Assembly (NCBI GenBank): GCA_965217615.1
Contig: CBDCIT010000030.1
Location: 124,001-188,000, forward strand
Source of the DNA: CAVOAK01 sp965217615
GTDB taxonomy: Bacteria; Pseudomonadota; Alphaproteobacteria; UBA8366; CAVOAK01
Direction: 5' to 3'
Length of the DNA stretch: 64,000 bases
Numbering within the stretch: position 1 is the stretch's first letter; each line of letters starts with the position of its first letter. The notes under the pieces are model-generated. The model did no database searches. It was given only the letters and a program-made list of their open reading frames with translations, and was not told the DNA's origin. The translations under genes were made by a program, and so were the position numbers. Positions 36,488 to 46,081 of the stretch are shown one piece after another.

Positions 36488-36677
36488 CGCACTAACCCTC
36501 AGTGATCGAATAGTTTTCGCCTTTCAGCCCGCGGCTGACATGCCATCACTCTCGGCAATAAAAGCTAACGCGCAAATTGCGCGTGTGTACGTGGTTCTCA
36601 TCATTTTCAGACTGCGGCCGACAAAAATGCTTCGAGAAAGATTTCAAATGCTCGCTATGGGTCGTGCGCGGCTACCG

Positions 36678-36753
36678 TGGCGCGCCCGGCAGGATTCGAA
36701 CCTGCGACCTTCGGCTCCGGAGGCCGACGCTCTATCCACTGAGCTACGGGCGC
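36678..36753 (-). tRNA. tRNA-Arg (anticodon CCG)
   Basis: On the minus strand the 76 bases fold into a full cloverleaf: acceptor GCGCCCG/CGGGCGC, D arm GCTCAGTGGATAGAGC, anticodon loop CTCCGGA with CCG, T arm GCAGGTTCGAATCCTGC, discriminator G and an encoded CCA. No integrase is adjacent, so it is not an obvious island attachment site in this window. Confidence 0.96.
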
Positions 36754-36841
36754 TTATCGGCTGTTCAGCACAATCTACGGCATGGCAGCGGCCAATGCCA
36801 ATTGCGCGTCGCCGGCACAGTTTCAGCGGCGTGATCCCAAT

Positions 36842-37831
36842 CTAGCGTTGAACCAGATCTGCGCCGGAGGGCAGAGGCGCGTCGGGCGAGCTGATCCAGG
36901 CGGCCACGTCGCGGAGGACCTCGTTTGCGCCTAGATCGCGCAACAGCATGTGATAGCCCTTTTTGTAGTTTGCAATCCGGCGCTCGTGGTTCTCGGGGAG
37001 GCGGCGCACCAAACTGTTTGTCGAGCGTCCGGGGATTAACTCCTCGTTGGCGCCGAAGAGGATCAGCATGCGCCCTTCCAGCCGCGGCGCGGCTGCCAAC
37101 GCCGCGTCCATCAAGTTGACCAGTCCAAATAGTGAATCGATGCGGGTTTCCCTTATCACCAGCGGGTCACGCGCCAGCGCCCTCAGCATTTTCACATTGT
37201 CGGATGGGCGAATCTCGAGGCCGCGACCCGAAAGCCGGAGCCAAGGCACAGTGTGCGCGCCGATCCACAGGGCTGCACGCATCACCAGGTTCATGGTCTG
37301 GCGGCCCCACACCGCCGGTGCGGCAAGAATGATGCCGTCGAACGTCGGGCGGTCATTGCCTGCAAAACCCGCCATGATGACCGCGGCGCCCATACTTTCA
37401 CCGAGCAAGTAGAGCGGCAGCTGCGGATGGCGATTGCGGAGAAGACGGCTGGCGGTTGCCACATCCGCGACCAGGGTATCGGTGGTGGCGAACCGGCCGG
37501 GATGTGGTGCCGCGCCGAATCCCCGCTGATCGTACGCATATGTGATGATTCTTCGATCTGCCCAGAATTTGGCTGGTTCCTGGAAGCTTTTTGAGTAGTC
37601 GTTGAAGCCGTGCAGCGCCAGCACCACTGCGTTCTGCTCGCCCACAGCCCGCCATACGCGGAGCGGCAGACGCATGCCGTCGCCCGTAACAATATGCTGT
37701 GCGCCCAGCACGGGGGACGCCGTGCGCGGGCCGGACCGCTCAAGATGTGGCGCACAAGCGGTGACGAGCAGGCAGACCAACCAGGTGGCTGCGCTGCGTC
37801 TTTTCGCCGGTGCACGTGTCCGCTCACACAT
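36842..37831 (-). CDS. alpha/beta hydrolase, monoacylglycerol-lipase-like lipoprotein
   Basis: The 329-residue product has a signal with lipobox-like LVTAC (Cys near 26), then an alpha/beta hydrolase fold: oxyanion turn LALHGFNDYSKSF, YDQRGFGAAPHPGRF, nucleophile elbow LLGESMGAAV, and late Asp/His segments (GANEELIPGRS, KKGYHMLLRD). This is the monoacylglycerol lipase/lysophospholipase pattern; it is likely anchored in the envelope. ATG 37831 lies 8 bases from an IS427-type element, so its native promoter has been displaced. Confidence 0.83.
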   Translation of the reverse strand: MCERTRAPAKRRSAATWLVCLLVTACAPHLERSGPRTASPVLGAQHIVTGDGMRLPLRVWRAVGEQNAVVLALHGFNDYSKSFQEPAKFWADRRIITYAYDQRGFGAAPHPGRFATTDTLVADVATASRLLRNRHPQLPLYLLGESMGAAVIMAGFAGNDRPTFDGIILAAPAVWGRQTMNLVMRAALWIGAHTVPWLRLSGRGLEIRPSDNVKMLRALARDPLVIRETRIDSLFGLVNLMDAALAAAPRLEGRMLILFGANEELIPGRSTNSLVRRLPENHERRIANYKKGYHMLLRDLGANEVLRDVAAWISSPDAPLPSGADLVQR

Positions 37832-37838
37832 CGTTCTA

Positions 37839-38685
37839 GGGTCTGTGGACAATTACCTTAATGCGATGACTGTAGCAGCGATGCACCAAGTTGCTTCATA
37901 GCTTGTATCAGTTTTGTCATAGCGGGTGTTGACGCCTCTGAATTCTTTGATTTTGCTGAAGTAATTTTCGATGAGATGCCGCCATTTATAGATTTCCTCG
38001 TCGTGAGGGATGTGTATTTTGCGATTTCGTTTGGCGGGAATGACGGCTTGTGCGCCGCGCTCATGCAAGGCGTCGCGCAGATCATCGGCGTCAAAGGCCT
38101 TATCGCCGAGAAAAGCGTCAAAGGTCAGGTCGTCAATCAACGCCGGCACACCGATGATTTCGCTGCGTTGACCGGGCAGCAAGCGGAAGCGGACCAGATT
38201 GCCAAGGGCGTCTACCAGGGCCAGAACCTTGGTGGTCAATCCGCCTTTCGAGCGTCCGATGGCTTGATTGAGAGTCCCCCTTTTGCGCCGCTTGCCTTTT
38301 GATGCACGCTGATAATCGTGCCATCGACAAGCACATACTCAAAGTCCGGATCATCAGACAGAGCCTCAAATATACGGTGAAACACCCCGTGCTCGGCCCA
38401 GCGGCGAAACCGCCTGAAGATACTATTCCAACCGCCGAAGCCAGAGGGCAGATCGCGCCACGGCGAACCAACCCGCACACGCCACAAAACCGCCTCCAGA
38501 AAAAGTCGATTATCCTTTGCCGTCACGCCGCAGTCGCTCGCCTTGCCCGGCAACAAGGGTTCAATCAAAAACCACGTCCGGTCCGGATATGACAAAGCGT
38601 TTTGGTGCGCATGCAAACCTCCTCAAAAGGAAGCTTGAATCACGGTTCGACAAACTTGGGAATCCCCTAATTGGTCCACAGACCC
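37839..38685 (-). mobile_element. IS5-family (IS427-type) element, 847 bp
   Basis: The ends are GGGTCTGTGGAC (left) and its inverse at the right, both flanked by TA, the expected target duplication. The element is complete, with orfA and orfB joined by a likely -1 frameshift. It has inserted right upstream of the hydrolase start. Confidence 0.88.
37853..38616 (-). CDS. IS427-type transposase, orfA-orfB by -1 frameshift
   Basis: OrfA (38616-38236, 126 aa; DUF4096-type start SYPDRTWFLIEPLLPGKA, then VDGTIISVHQKAS) and OrfB (to 37853; SKGGLTTKVLALVDALG, DKAFDADDLRDAL, YKWRHLIENYFSKIKEFR) together give a DDE transposase. In the minus-strand orfA frame the heptamer A_AAA_GGG (bases 38278-38284) allows a -1 slip that enters orfB. 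All DDE regions are present. The start codon of orfA is TTG with AGGAGG close by. Confidence 0.85.
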
Positions 38686-38833
38686 TAGGTCTCGAGCAGT
38701 TAAACCCGCCTGTTGATTGGCGGAAGACTTGCGGTATCATCCGTCGGCCCGTCTGGGCGATCAAGGGATCCGTCAGGCGTATGCCGCAACCGGCATCGCG
38801 CGGTTAGCCATAGGGTATTGGGGAAGATCGACA

Positions 38834-38980
38834 ATGGATCCGGTTGAGATTGTTGAGGTGGAGACGACAAATGTGAGCTGCGATGGCGACAGTGCACTTG
38901 GCCATCCACGCATTTTTCTCAATCTGGGTGACGACGGTGAGATCGACTGCCCCTATTGCGGCCGCCGTTTCGTTGCTTAA
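38834..38980 (+). CDS. small zinc-finger (zf-CHCC type) protein
   Basis: The 48-residue protein has the NDUFS6-like zf-CHCC pattern: VSCDGDSALGHPRIFLNL, then IDCPYCGRRFV. The Cys, His and CxxC ligands bind zinc. ATG 38834 follows GGGGAAG; the upstream open frame is ignored. Such proteins are found as single small genes in alphaproteobacteria and relate to complex I or general small zinc proteins. Confidence 0.8.
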   Translation: MDPVEIVEVETTNVSCDGDSALGHPRIFLNLGDDGEIDCPYCGRRFVA

Positions 38981-39127
38981 GGACGGCGCGGAGCCGCAGT
39001 CGCACGGACACGGCTAGGCGGGCTAGGGTACATAGGTAAGATCGGGTAGCGGTTGCCGCTTGTCGCCTACCGACTCATCGGTCATGCTGACGCCTTATCT
39101 CGCGAAGCAAGCACTGCTTGGACCCAT

Positions 39128-41935
39128 ATGAGTAAGACCTCCAGCAAACCGCGCCATGTCTTTCTCGTCGATGGCTCCGGCTTCATCTTCCGCGCTTTCC
39201 ACGCATTGCCGCCGATGACTCGGCCGGACGGGACGCCGGTCAATGCGGTCTACGGATTTTGCAACATGCTGATGAAGCTGTTGCGAGACACCGATGCCGA
39301 CCATATCGCCGTCATCTTCGACTCGGCGCGCAAGACCTTCCGCAACGAAATCTATCCAGAATACAAGGCGCAACGACCACCGCCGCCGGAAGAGCTCATT
39401 CCACAGTTTCAGCTCTGTCGCGATGCAGTTGAGGCGTTCAACGTTCCGGCGGTGGATTTGCCCGGATATGAAGCCGACGACCTGATCGCGACATATACGC
39501 GGCAGGCGCGCGCGATTGATGCCGAGGTGACCGTCGTTTCGTCAGACAAAGACTTGATGCAGCTGGTCGAGGACAAGGTCGTTCTCTTTGACGCCATGCG
39601 CAACCGCGAGCTCGGCCTCGATGCGGTCCAGGAGAAGTTCGGCGTCGGTCCCGACAAGGTTGTTGAAGTTCAGGCGCTGGCCGGCGACTCGGTGGACAAC
39701 GTGCCTGGCGTGCCGGGGATCGGTGTTAAGACAGCTGCCTTGCTCATCTCGGAATATGGCGACCTTGAAGGCCTGCTTGCGCATGCGGAGGAAATAAAGC
39801 AACCCAAGCGCCGTGAGGCGCTGATTACGAACGCCGAGTTGGCGCGGGTCAGCCGGCAGCTGGTGTTGCTCAAGGACGATGTGCCGGTTGAACGTGACCT
39901 CGACAGCTTCAATGTGCGCGAGCCAAACGTGGACGTGCTGAGCAAATTTCTGAGGGATCAGGGTTTCAAGTCGATCGTCGCGAGGGTCGAGAGCCAACTC
40001 GGAGGCTCAGGCGAGGTTTCCAGTACTAAGAGCGAGCCGGAGGCGGCAGATGGCGAGCCGTCCTACGAGCTCGTGCAGGACGAAGGAACGCTCGAAAACT
40101 GGGTCGCGGCCGCTACCAGGGCGGGTCTTGTTGCGTTCGATACCGAGACCACATCGCTCGACGCCATGCGTGCCGAATTGGTCGGTTTCTCGTTAAGTGT
40201 AGTGTCAGGCAGCGCATGCTACGTCCCGGTTGGGCATAAACCGCCCAAGACGCAGGCCTCGCTGGACCTCGGTGACAGCGGCGAGACCGCTGAGGCTGGC
40301 GAAGCTAATGGCGGTCCGCGGCAGATCGAATTGAAAAAAGCCATCAAACTGCTGAAACCGATGCTCCAGGATCCAAGCGTTCTTAAGGTCGGGCATAACA
40401 TCAAGTACGATGCGATGGTGCTGGCGCGCTACGGCGTTGAGATCGCCCCGGTCGACGATACGCTGGTTTTATCGCACGTTCTGGATGCCGGGCTTCACGG
40501 CCACGGCATGGACGAGCTCGCCACCCTTCATCTTAGCCACACCAATATCAAATTCTCCGAAGTCGCCGGCAGCGGGCGCAAACAGGTGACGTTTGACTAT
40601 GTGCCGCTTGAGGCCGCGCGCGACTACGCCGCCGAGGATGCAAGTGTCACGCTGCGTCTCCATGAGCTGCTGAAACCACGGCTATTGGCCGAGCATATGG
40701 TATCGGTTTACGAGACCGTAGAGCGTCCATTGATTCCGGTCCTGTTGGCGATGGAGCGTGCAGGAGTGCTTGTCGATCCGAAGTTCCTGCGCGAGCTCAG
40801 CGCTGACTTTGCCAAGCGCCTAGCGGAGCTTGAAGTTGCAATTCACAAACTTGCGGGCGAGGAGTTCAATATCGCCTCGCCCAAACAGCTGGGCGAGATC
40901 CTGTTCGACAAAATGGGGATCTCTGGCGGCAAGAAAGGCAAGACGGGCGCCTATGGCACGGGTGCCGATGTTCTGGAGGGGTTGGCCGCCGAAGGCCATG
41001 ATCTGCCGGCCCGCGTGCTTGACTGGCGCCAGTTGGCAAAACTCAAGAGTACTTACACCGATACGCTAACTGAGCAGATCAATCCCGACACAGGGCGGGT
41101 TCACACCTCCTATGCGATGGCTGGCGCCTCGACCGGCCGGCTCGCCTCGACCGATCCCAACCTGCAAAACATTCCGATCCGAACCGAGGAGGGCCGCAAG
41201 ATTCGCGAAGCATTCGTCGCCAAGAGGGGTGCCCGTCTGGTGTCGCTCGACTACAGCCAAATCGAGCTACGCGTACTGGCCCACATGGCGGGTATCGAAG
41301 CGCTGGTCGAAGCCTTCCGGAACGGCGTGGACATCCACGCACTGACGGCCAGCCAAGTGTTCGAACTGCCAATCGAAGGCATGGACCCGATGACGCGGCG
41401 CCGGGCCAAGGCCATCAATTTCGGCATCATCTACGGCATCAGCCCATTTGGTCTGGCGCGCCAACTCGCCATCCCGCAGGGCGAAGCCAAGGCATATATC
41501 GAAGCCTACTTCGAGCGTTATCCGGGGATCCGAGACTATATGGAAGACGTTCGCTCTAGCGCACGCAAAACGGGGTATGTGACGACCTTGTTCGGCCGCC
41601 ACGTCCATGTCGCCGGTATCAACGAGCGCAATCCAGCCCACCGCGGATTTGCCGAGCGGCAGGCGATCAACGCGCCAATCCAAGGCAGTGCTGCTGACAT
41701 CATCAAGCGCGCTATGATCCGCGTCCCGGACGCGCTGATGAAGGCAAAGCTCAAGGCCACAATGCTGCTGCAAGTCCATGACGAACTGTTGTTCGAGGTT
41801 CCCTCCGCGGAAGTCGACGACACCATTTCGATTGTCGGCAAAACCATGGAAGGTGCGGCGGGCCCAACCATCGAGCTCGCCGTACCGCTGGTCGTCGATG
41901 CTGGTGTCGGTAAGAACTGGGCCGAAGCGCATTAG
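39128..41935 (+). CDS. polA: DNA polymerase I
   Basis: The 935-residue enzyme repairs DNA and removes primers. Domains in order: 5'-3' exonuclease (1-300; FLVDGSGFIFRAFHALPPM, GYEADDLIATY, GDSVDNVPGVPGIGVKTA), 3'-5' exonuclease with Exo I DTETTSLDAM near 337 and NIKYDAMVLARYG, and the polymerase (from about 540) with motif A DYSQIELRVLAHMAG near 707, motif B RRRAKAINFGIIYGISPFGL and motif C QVHDELLFEV near 882. All look intact. ATG 39128 is the natural start; codons further upstream are out of the family alignment. Single gene, chromosomal marker. Confidence 0.96.
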   Translation: MSKTSSKPRHVFLVDGSGFIFRAFHALPPMTRPDGTPVNAVYGFCNMLMKLLRDTDADHIAVIFDSARKTFRNEIYPEYKAQRPPPPEELIPQFQLCRDAVEAFNVPAVDLPGYEADDLIATYTRQARAIDAEVTVVSSDKDLMQLVEDKVVLFDAMRNRELGLDAVQEKFGVGPDKVVEVQALAGDSVDNVPGVPGIGVKTAALLISEYGDLEGLLAHAEEIKQPKRREALITNAELARVSRQLVLLKDDVPVERDLDSFNVREPNVDVLSKFLRDQGFKSIVARVESQLGGSGEVSSTKSEPEAADGEPSYELVQDEGTLENWVAAATRAGLVAFDTETTSLDAMRAELVGFSLSVVSGSACYVPVGHKPPKTQASLDLGDSGETAEAGEANGGPRQIELKKAIKLLKPMLQDPSVLKVGHNIKYDAMVLARYGVEIAPVDDTLVLSHVLDAGLHGHGMDELATLHLSHTNIKFSEVAGSGRKQVTFDYVPLEAARDYAAEDASVTLRLHELLKPRLLAEHMVSVYETVERPLIPVLLAMERAGVLVDPKFLRELSADFAKRLAELEVAIHKLAGEEFNIASPKQLGEILFDKMGISGGKKGKTGAYGTGADVLEGLAAEGHDLPARVLDWRQLAKLKSTYTDTLTEQINPDTGRVHTSYAMAGASTGRLASTDPNLQNIPIRTEEGRKIREAFVAKRGARLVSLDYSQIELRVLAHMAGIEALVEAFRNGVDIHALTASQVFELPIEGMDPMTRRRAKAINFGIIYGISPFGLARQLAIPQGEAKAYIEAYFERYPGIRDYMEDVRSSARKTGYVTTLFGRHVHVAGINERNPAHRGFAERQAINAPIQGSAADIIKRAMIRVPDALMKAKLKATMLLQVHDELLFEVPSAEVDDTISIVGKTMEGAAGPTIELAVPLVVDAGVGKNWAEAH

Positions 41936-41992
41936 CTCGCAACGGTGTAGCCCGGCACTAAGACACGATTAACTCGCACTTCTGTTGCCGCA

Positions 41993-43060
41993 ATGCTTAT
42001 CGATCATAAGAAACTCCAGAAAATTGTGCGCATCATCGTCGCCAAGGCCGGCAGCGATCCTGATGAAGCGCGTGCCGTCGCCGACGGATTGGTCGGCGCC
42101 AACCTTGCCGGCCATGACAGCCACGGCGTCGTGTTGCTGCAGAGCTACATGGAGTCGATTGGAGAAACCGGTCTGCATCCGAACCAACATGCAAAGATTG
42201 TCGTCGATAACGGGACGAGCATCGTTGTCGACGGCCAGCGCGGCTATGGTCAGGTTATCGCCTGTGAGACCATGAAATTTGGCATTGAGCGTGCGCAAGA
42301 ATACGGGGTCGCGCTGGTTGCCCTTCGCAATTCTCACCATATCGGGCGCGTCGGACAGTGGGCTGAACAGGCTTCGGCGGCCGGCATGATTTCCATTCAC
42401 TTCGTCAATGGGATCGAGCGACCATCGATCGTTGCACCGTTTCGCGGCTCCGAGCCCCGGTTCTCAACCAACCCGTTTGTCTGCGCTCTCCCGGCCACAA
42501 ACGGCGAACCGGTCATCCTCGACATGGCGACTTCGGGCGTGGCGCATGGCAAGATTCGGGTTGCCCGGAACAAAGGGGAAGAGGTTGCGCCGGGACTGTT
42601 GATAGACGCTCAGGGGCGGCCGACGACCGACCCAAACGTCTTGTTTGACGAAGCGGCACGCGGCTCCCTACTGCCCATGGGCCTCCACAAGGGCTACGGT
42701 CTCGCCGTGATCTGCGAGCTTATGGCGGGTGCGTTAACCGGCGGCGGTGTCCACCATGACGGCATGAGCATCACCAGCACCATTATCAACAACATGCTGG
42801 CGATCATCATCGATCCGGCACAGGTGGCCGATGTCGCCGCGTTCAGGAGTCATGTCGACGCGTTTGTTCAGTGGGCCAAGAGTTCGCCGGCAGCGGACCC
42901 GGATGCGCCTGTGCTGGTGCCGGGCGATCCCGAACGGTTGATGCGGGCGGAACGGCGCGCGGCCGGGATTCCGCTCGATACCAACACTTGGCAGCAGATC
43001 CTCGCTGCCGCCGAGCATGTGGGGCTGGAGCGCGATTTTGTGGCTGCGATGGCGGACTAA
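41993..43060 (+). CDS. Ldh-family (malate/lactate dehydrogenase-like) oxidoreductase
   Basis: The 355-residue protein belongs to the second, non-Rossmann LDH/MDH family (YbiC/hydroxycarboxylate dehydrogenase type), which reduces 2-oxo acids with NAD(P)H. Seen motifs: ANLAGHDSHGVVLLQSYME, NSHHIGRVGQWAEQA with the catalytic His, FSTNPFVCALPA, ILDMATSGVAHGKI, and LLPMGLHKGYGLAVICELM. Substrate not assignable; malate, lactate or ureidoglycolate analogues are possible. The GST gene starts 41 bases later. Confidence 0.9.
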   Translation: MLIDHKKLQKIVRIIVAKAGSDPDEARAVADGLVGANLAGHDSHGVVLLQSYMESIGETGLHPNQHAKIVVDNGTSIVVDGQRGYGQVIACETMKFGIERAQEYGVALVALRNSHHIGRVGQWAEQASAAGMISIHFVNGIERPSIVAPFRGSEPRFSTNPFVCALPATNGEPVILDMATSGVAHGKIRVARNKGEEVAPGLLIDAQGRPTTDPNVLFDEAARGSLLPMGLHKGYGLAVICELMAGALTGGGVHHDGMSITSTIINNMLAIIIDPAQVADVAAFRSHVDAFVQWAKSSPAADPDAPVLVPGDPERLMRAERRAAGIPLDTNTWQQILAAAEHVGLERDFVAAMAD

Positions 43061-43101
43061 CACGCAGCGGCCGTACGATATTCATCCGGAAGGGCGAACT
43101 T

Positions 43102-43722
43102 ATGCTGAAGATATGGGGACGGGCGAATTCGATTAACGTCCAAAAAGTGCTCTGGTGTGCGACAGAGCTTGGCCTCGAGTTTGAGCGCACCGACGTCGGC
43201 GGACCGTTTGGCGGCACCGATACGCCAGAATATCTGACGATGAACCCGATGGGTTTGATCCCGACGATCGACGATGAAGGATTTATCCTTTGGGAATCGC
43301 ACAGCTGTGTGCGTTATCTCGCGGCAAAGCACGACGCTGGCGGCTTATGGCCAACCGACGTGGCCGTTCGCGCAGAAGCCGAGAAATGGATGGATTGGAT
43401 CCTCGCCGCCGCCAACTACCCCATGCGAACAGTCTTCTGGGGCCTAGTGCGAACACCGGAAGCTGAACGCGACATGGCAGCGATCGAGATGGCCAAGGAG
43501 GAAATGCGAGGACTTTGGAAGATGGTCGACCAACGCCTCGTGGGAAGGGACTATCTGGCGTCAGACCGGCTTACGATCGGGGATATTGCACTGGGACCGT
43601 ATGCCTATCGTTGGTTTGGGTTGACCGGCGACGAGCCGGGTCTGCCCAATGTGAAGGCTTGGTATGAACGTCTTGGCAGTCGAGACAGCTTCAAACAGCA
43701 CATCATGCAGCCAATGAGCTGA
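43102..43722 (+). CDS. glutathione S-transferase
   Basis: The 206-residue protein has a thioredoxin-like N-domain (LKIWGRANSINVQKVLWC, NPMGLIPTIDDEGF, WESHSCVRYLA) and a helical C-domain with DRLTIGDIALGPYAYRW. The catalytic N-terminal residue is likely Ser or Asn of the RANSIN turn. ATG 43102 follows GGAAGGGCG. It probably shares a transcript with the upstream dehydrogenase. Confidence 0.9.
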   Translation: MLKIWGRANSINVQKVLWCATELGLEFERTDVGGPFGGTDTPEYLTMNPMGLIPTIDDEGFILWESHSCVRYLAAKHDAGGLWPTDVAVRAEAEKWMDWILAAANYPMRTVFWGLVRTPEAERDMAAIEMAKEEMRGLWKMVDQRLVGRDYLASDRLTIGDIALGPYAYRWFGLTGDEPGLPNVKAWYERLGSRDSFKQHIMQPMS

Positions 43723-43749
43723 CGTCCCGATCGCCCGCAGCAATAGCGG

Positions 43750-44499
43750 TCAGAGATGGCCCTGGTACCGCTTCGGCACCACAGCTCGGTAAAGCATGTC
43801 GATGCAGCCAATATAGTCAAACACCGGCAGCGTCGTCGCTTCCTGAATATCGGCGGCAAAGGGTGAAAGGCTGGTGCACTCTATGAGCACCGCGCCAACT
43901 GACGCATCGCTCTTGATCGCCGCCTTAACCGCGTTCACGGCGTCGCTGCGCAACTGGTCGACATCCATTTCAAGTGATGTGCCGCCCATGTGCGAGGCAT
44001 TGAACTCATTGGAGTCGTCGAGGCCGGCCAGGATAACCGGCATCTCCCTGGTGACCCCAACGGCCTCGAAAAACTCCGACGACAGCTGATTTTTTGAAGC
44101 CGTCAATACGCACACACTCTTATTTTTTCCCAGCATCCGCAAGATCGAGGGGATCATCATCAGCGGTGACGAGAAAACCGGGATGTCGACTGCTTCCGCC
44201 AGGACGTCTTGAATCAACGAATAGAAGCCGCAGCACATGATGATGGCACGCGCGCCGTCGGCCGCCATTTCCTTGACGGCCTGTACGGCGGTCTGGACCT
44301 CAGGGGTAAACTCGCCATTGTCGGTTCGGATGGGGGGAAAGGGGTTGTCGTCAATTCCCGGAATCACCTTCATCCGCACCGGAAAGTCGTAGGAGCAGGC
44401 GTTTCCGACATCACCAGGAACCATCGGATATCGCTTTCCATCGAACATCAATATGCCGATGGCTTGCCCGTAGTGCGGCTTTCCTCCGAGGGCTTTCAT
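43750..44499 (-). CDS. aspartate/glutamate/hydantoin racemase-like protein
   Basis: The 249-residue product has the two-Cys racemase layout: first Cys region ARAIIMCCGFYSLIQDVL and second GAVLIECTSLSPFAADIQ, with PVFDYIGCIDML at the end. The family covers Asp/Glu racemases and arylmalonate decarboxylase-like enzymes; the substrate is unknown. It is convergent with the GST gene and downstream of the amino-acid binding protein gene, which fits an amino-acid role. Confidence 0.8.
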   Translation of the reverse strand: MKALGGKPHYGQAIGILMFDGKRYPMVPGDVGNACSYDFPVRMKVIPGIDDNPFPPIRTDNGEFTPEVQTAVQAVKEMAADGARAIIMCCGFYSLIQDVLAEAVDIPVFSSPLMMIPSILRMLGKNKSVCVLTASKNQLSSEFFEAVGVTREMPVILAGLDDSNEFNASHMGGTSLEMDVDQLRSDAVNAVKAAIKSDASVGAVLIECTSLSPFAADIQEATTLPVFDYIGCIDMLYRAVVPKRYQGHL

Positions 44500-44681
44500 T
44501 TTACTATCGCTTTTCCAATTGTTGGGTCTACGGATACCGGCAAATAATGGGGTATCATAGAAGAATCGCTGTAAGCCAAGGCGACTGTTTCGCGCATTGA
44601 ATATACTGTTGCGTATTCTCAGGTTGCCATTCCAGCCGGCTTTGGGCGTGAGACCTCATGGCAAGAAACCGCTGGCGATTA

Positions 44682-44708
44682 GAAAACCGGCCGCCAAGGG
44701 CGGCCGGT
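44682..44708 (-). terminator. terminator after the amino-acid binding protein gene
   Basis: On the minus strand ACCGGCCGCC pairs with GGCGGCCGGT over a short loop and is followed by TTTT. It is 22 bases past the stop of the binding-protein gene. Confidence 0.8.
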
Positions 44709-44729
44709 CTGGTAGTCATCGACGTCTGT

Positions 44730-45509
44730 CTATTTCTTTGGCAGATACGGATTGTTTTCAATGTCGCCGAACCAACCATCCGTCGCGAACCAGAAGTCAA
44801 ACCGCGACTGCAGCCATCCATCCTTCTGACGCTGGATAATCCAGTTATTGAAGTAGTTGATTGCATCCGGATCGCCCTTACGCAGGGCAAAGCCTGACGG
44901 TGTCGACGCAAGCGGCGAGAAACCCTTCCACGGTTGGAACAAAGTGTCCGGATTTCCAAGCGCATAAAAGGTTGGTTTTGGCTCGACGGTGATTGTCGCA
45001 TGGGCCTTGCCGTTGATGATTTCCAGAAACACTTCGGAGTCATCATCAAAAAAAACGTACTTTGCCTTCGGAAACACCTCTCTGAGGGTATCTGTGTAGA
45101 AAGTTCCGCGCCGCATGGAGAAGATCACGTCGGGCTTGTTGAAGTCCTCGAACTTCGTCCAACCTTTGGCGAGTTTCTTGTTGGCGACGATCCCCGGGCC
45201 GTACCACTCGTAGGGAATAGTGAAATTAATCGTCTGATTGCGCTTTGGCGTCAGGCCCATGCCGGTGATAACCGTATCGAACTTGGCAGCCAACAGTCCC
45301 GGAATAATTCCGTCGAACTTGGTCTGGACCAACTCGAGCTCCCAGCCACTGTCCCTGGCGACACGTTTGGCGACGTCTATTTCGAAGCCGATTAGGTCGC
45401 CCTTCTTGCCGACAAAAGACCAAGGAACGAAAGTCGCGACACCAACACGCATCGTGCCGCGCTTCTTGATTATCTCGATCACGCTTTCCGAAGCGAGCTG
45501 GCTGCTCAC
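44730..45509 (-). CDS. amino-acid ABC transporter substrate-binding protein, signal peptide frameshifted
   Basis: The mature domain is a type II periplasmic binding protein (SBP_bac_3): MRVGVATFVPWSFVGKKG, GFEIDVAKRVARDSGW, TVITGMGLTPKRNQTINFT and FALRKGDPDAINYFNNWI. It would deliver an amino acid to an ABC permease not present here. Upstream, ATG 45600 with GGGGAG gives a clean signal peptide MKFGKGLLIAAAALFAADS, but that frame stops at about 45540 and the mature domain is in the next frame. A one-base indel there makes the gene non-secreted, or it is an assembly error. The real gene is probably 44730-45600. Confidence 0.85.
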   Translation of the reverse strand: MSSQLASESVIEIIKKRGTMRVGVATFVPWSFVGKKGDLIGFEIDVAKRVARDSGWELELVQTKFDGIIPGLLAAKFDTVITGMGLTPKRNQTINFTIPYEWYGPGIVANKKLAKGWTKFEDFNKPDVIFSMRRGTFYTDTLREVFPKAKYVFFDDDSEVFLEIINGKAHATITVEPKPTFYALGNPDTLFQPWKGFSPLASTPSGFALRKGDPDAINYFNNWIIQRQKDGWLQSRFDFWFATDGWFGDIENNPYLPKK

Positions 45510-45766
45510 ACTCTGTGCAGCCAGTTGGCTGCCGGTGTTACCGACTGTCAGCCGCGAACAGTGCTGCGGCAGCGATCAGTAATCCCTTCCCGAATTTCAT
45601 TGGAAACTTCTCCCCTTGTTTAAAAATTGAAGCCGGAGACTATTGTCGAATGTCCGGGTCGCCGGTGATGTTAGCAGACTTGGCGCTCAACGCGAGCGGC
45701 TTGACGACTTGATTGCGTTGGGACCTCGTCTGATACTGCAAGCCTATCAACGACGGGATCCAAAAG

Positions 45767-46081
45767 ATGCGACGTCACCACGACATGGGTGGAACCGACG
45801 GTGGGCTCGTCGACCAGCGTGGGCACGAGCCTGAGCCGTGGGAAAAGCGCGTCAACGCGATTACCCGATTGCTGGGAGACGACAAACGAAGCTTGCTCCG
45901 CGTCGATGAATTGCGCCGTGCGATCGAAGATATGGCGCCTGAGGAATATGATGCCGCTGGCTACTATGGGCGCTGGACCGCCGCGATGGCCAAGCTCATG
46001 ATCGAAAAAGGTGTCGTCACAATCGACGAACTGCGGGCAAAGCTGGCGGAAGTGCAGCCCGAAGATCGGGAGCCGCTATAG
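45767..46081 (+). CDS. nitrile hydratase beta N-half / thiocyanate hydrolase beta-like subunit
   Basis: The 104-residue protein begins HHDMGGTDGG, like NHase beta subunits (HDMGG...), and has the helical region PWEKRVNAITRLLGD...VDELRRAIEDM and YYGRWTAAMAKLMIEKGVV. It covers only the N-terminal half of an NHase beta chain. It ends in a stop directly followed by the next ATG, so the three genes form an operon. The order N-half, C-half, alpha-like matches thiocyanate hydrolase scnB-scnA-scnC and three-subunit nitrile hydratases. Confidence 0.75.
   Translation: MRRHHDMGGTDGGLVDQRGHEPEPWEKRVNAITRLLGDDKRSLLRVDELRRAIEDMAPEEYDAAGYYGRWTAAMAKLMIEKGVVTIDELRAKLAEVQPEDREPL

Noticed and set aside
36678..36753. 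tRNA-Arg as the attachment site of a genomic island
   Set aside because: No integrase next to it and no partial tRNA repeat is seen elsewhere in the window.
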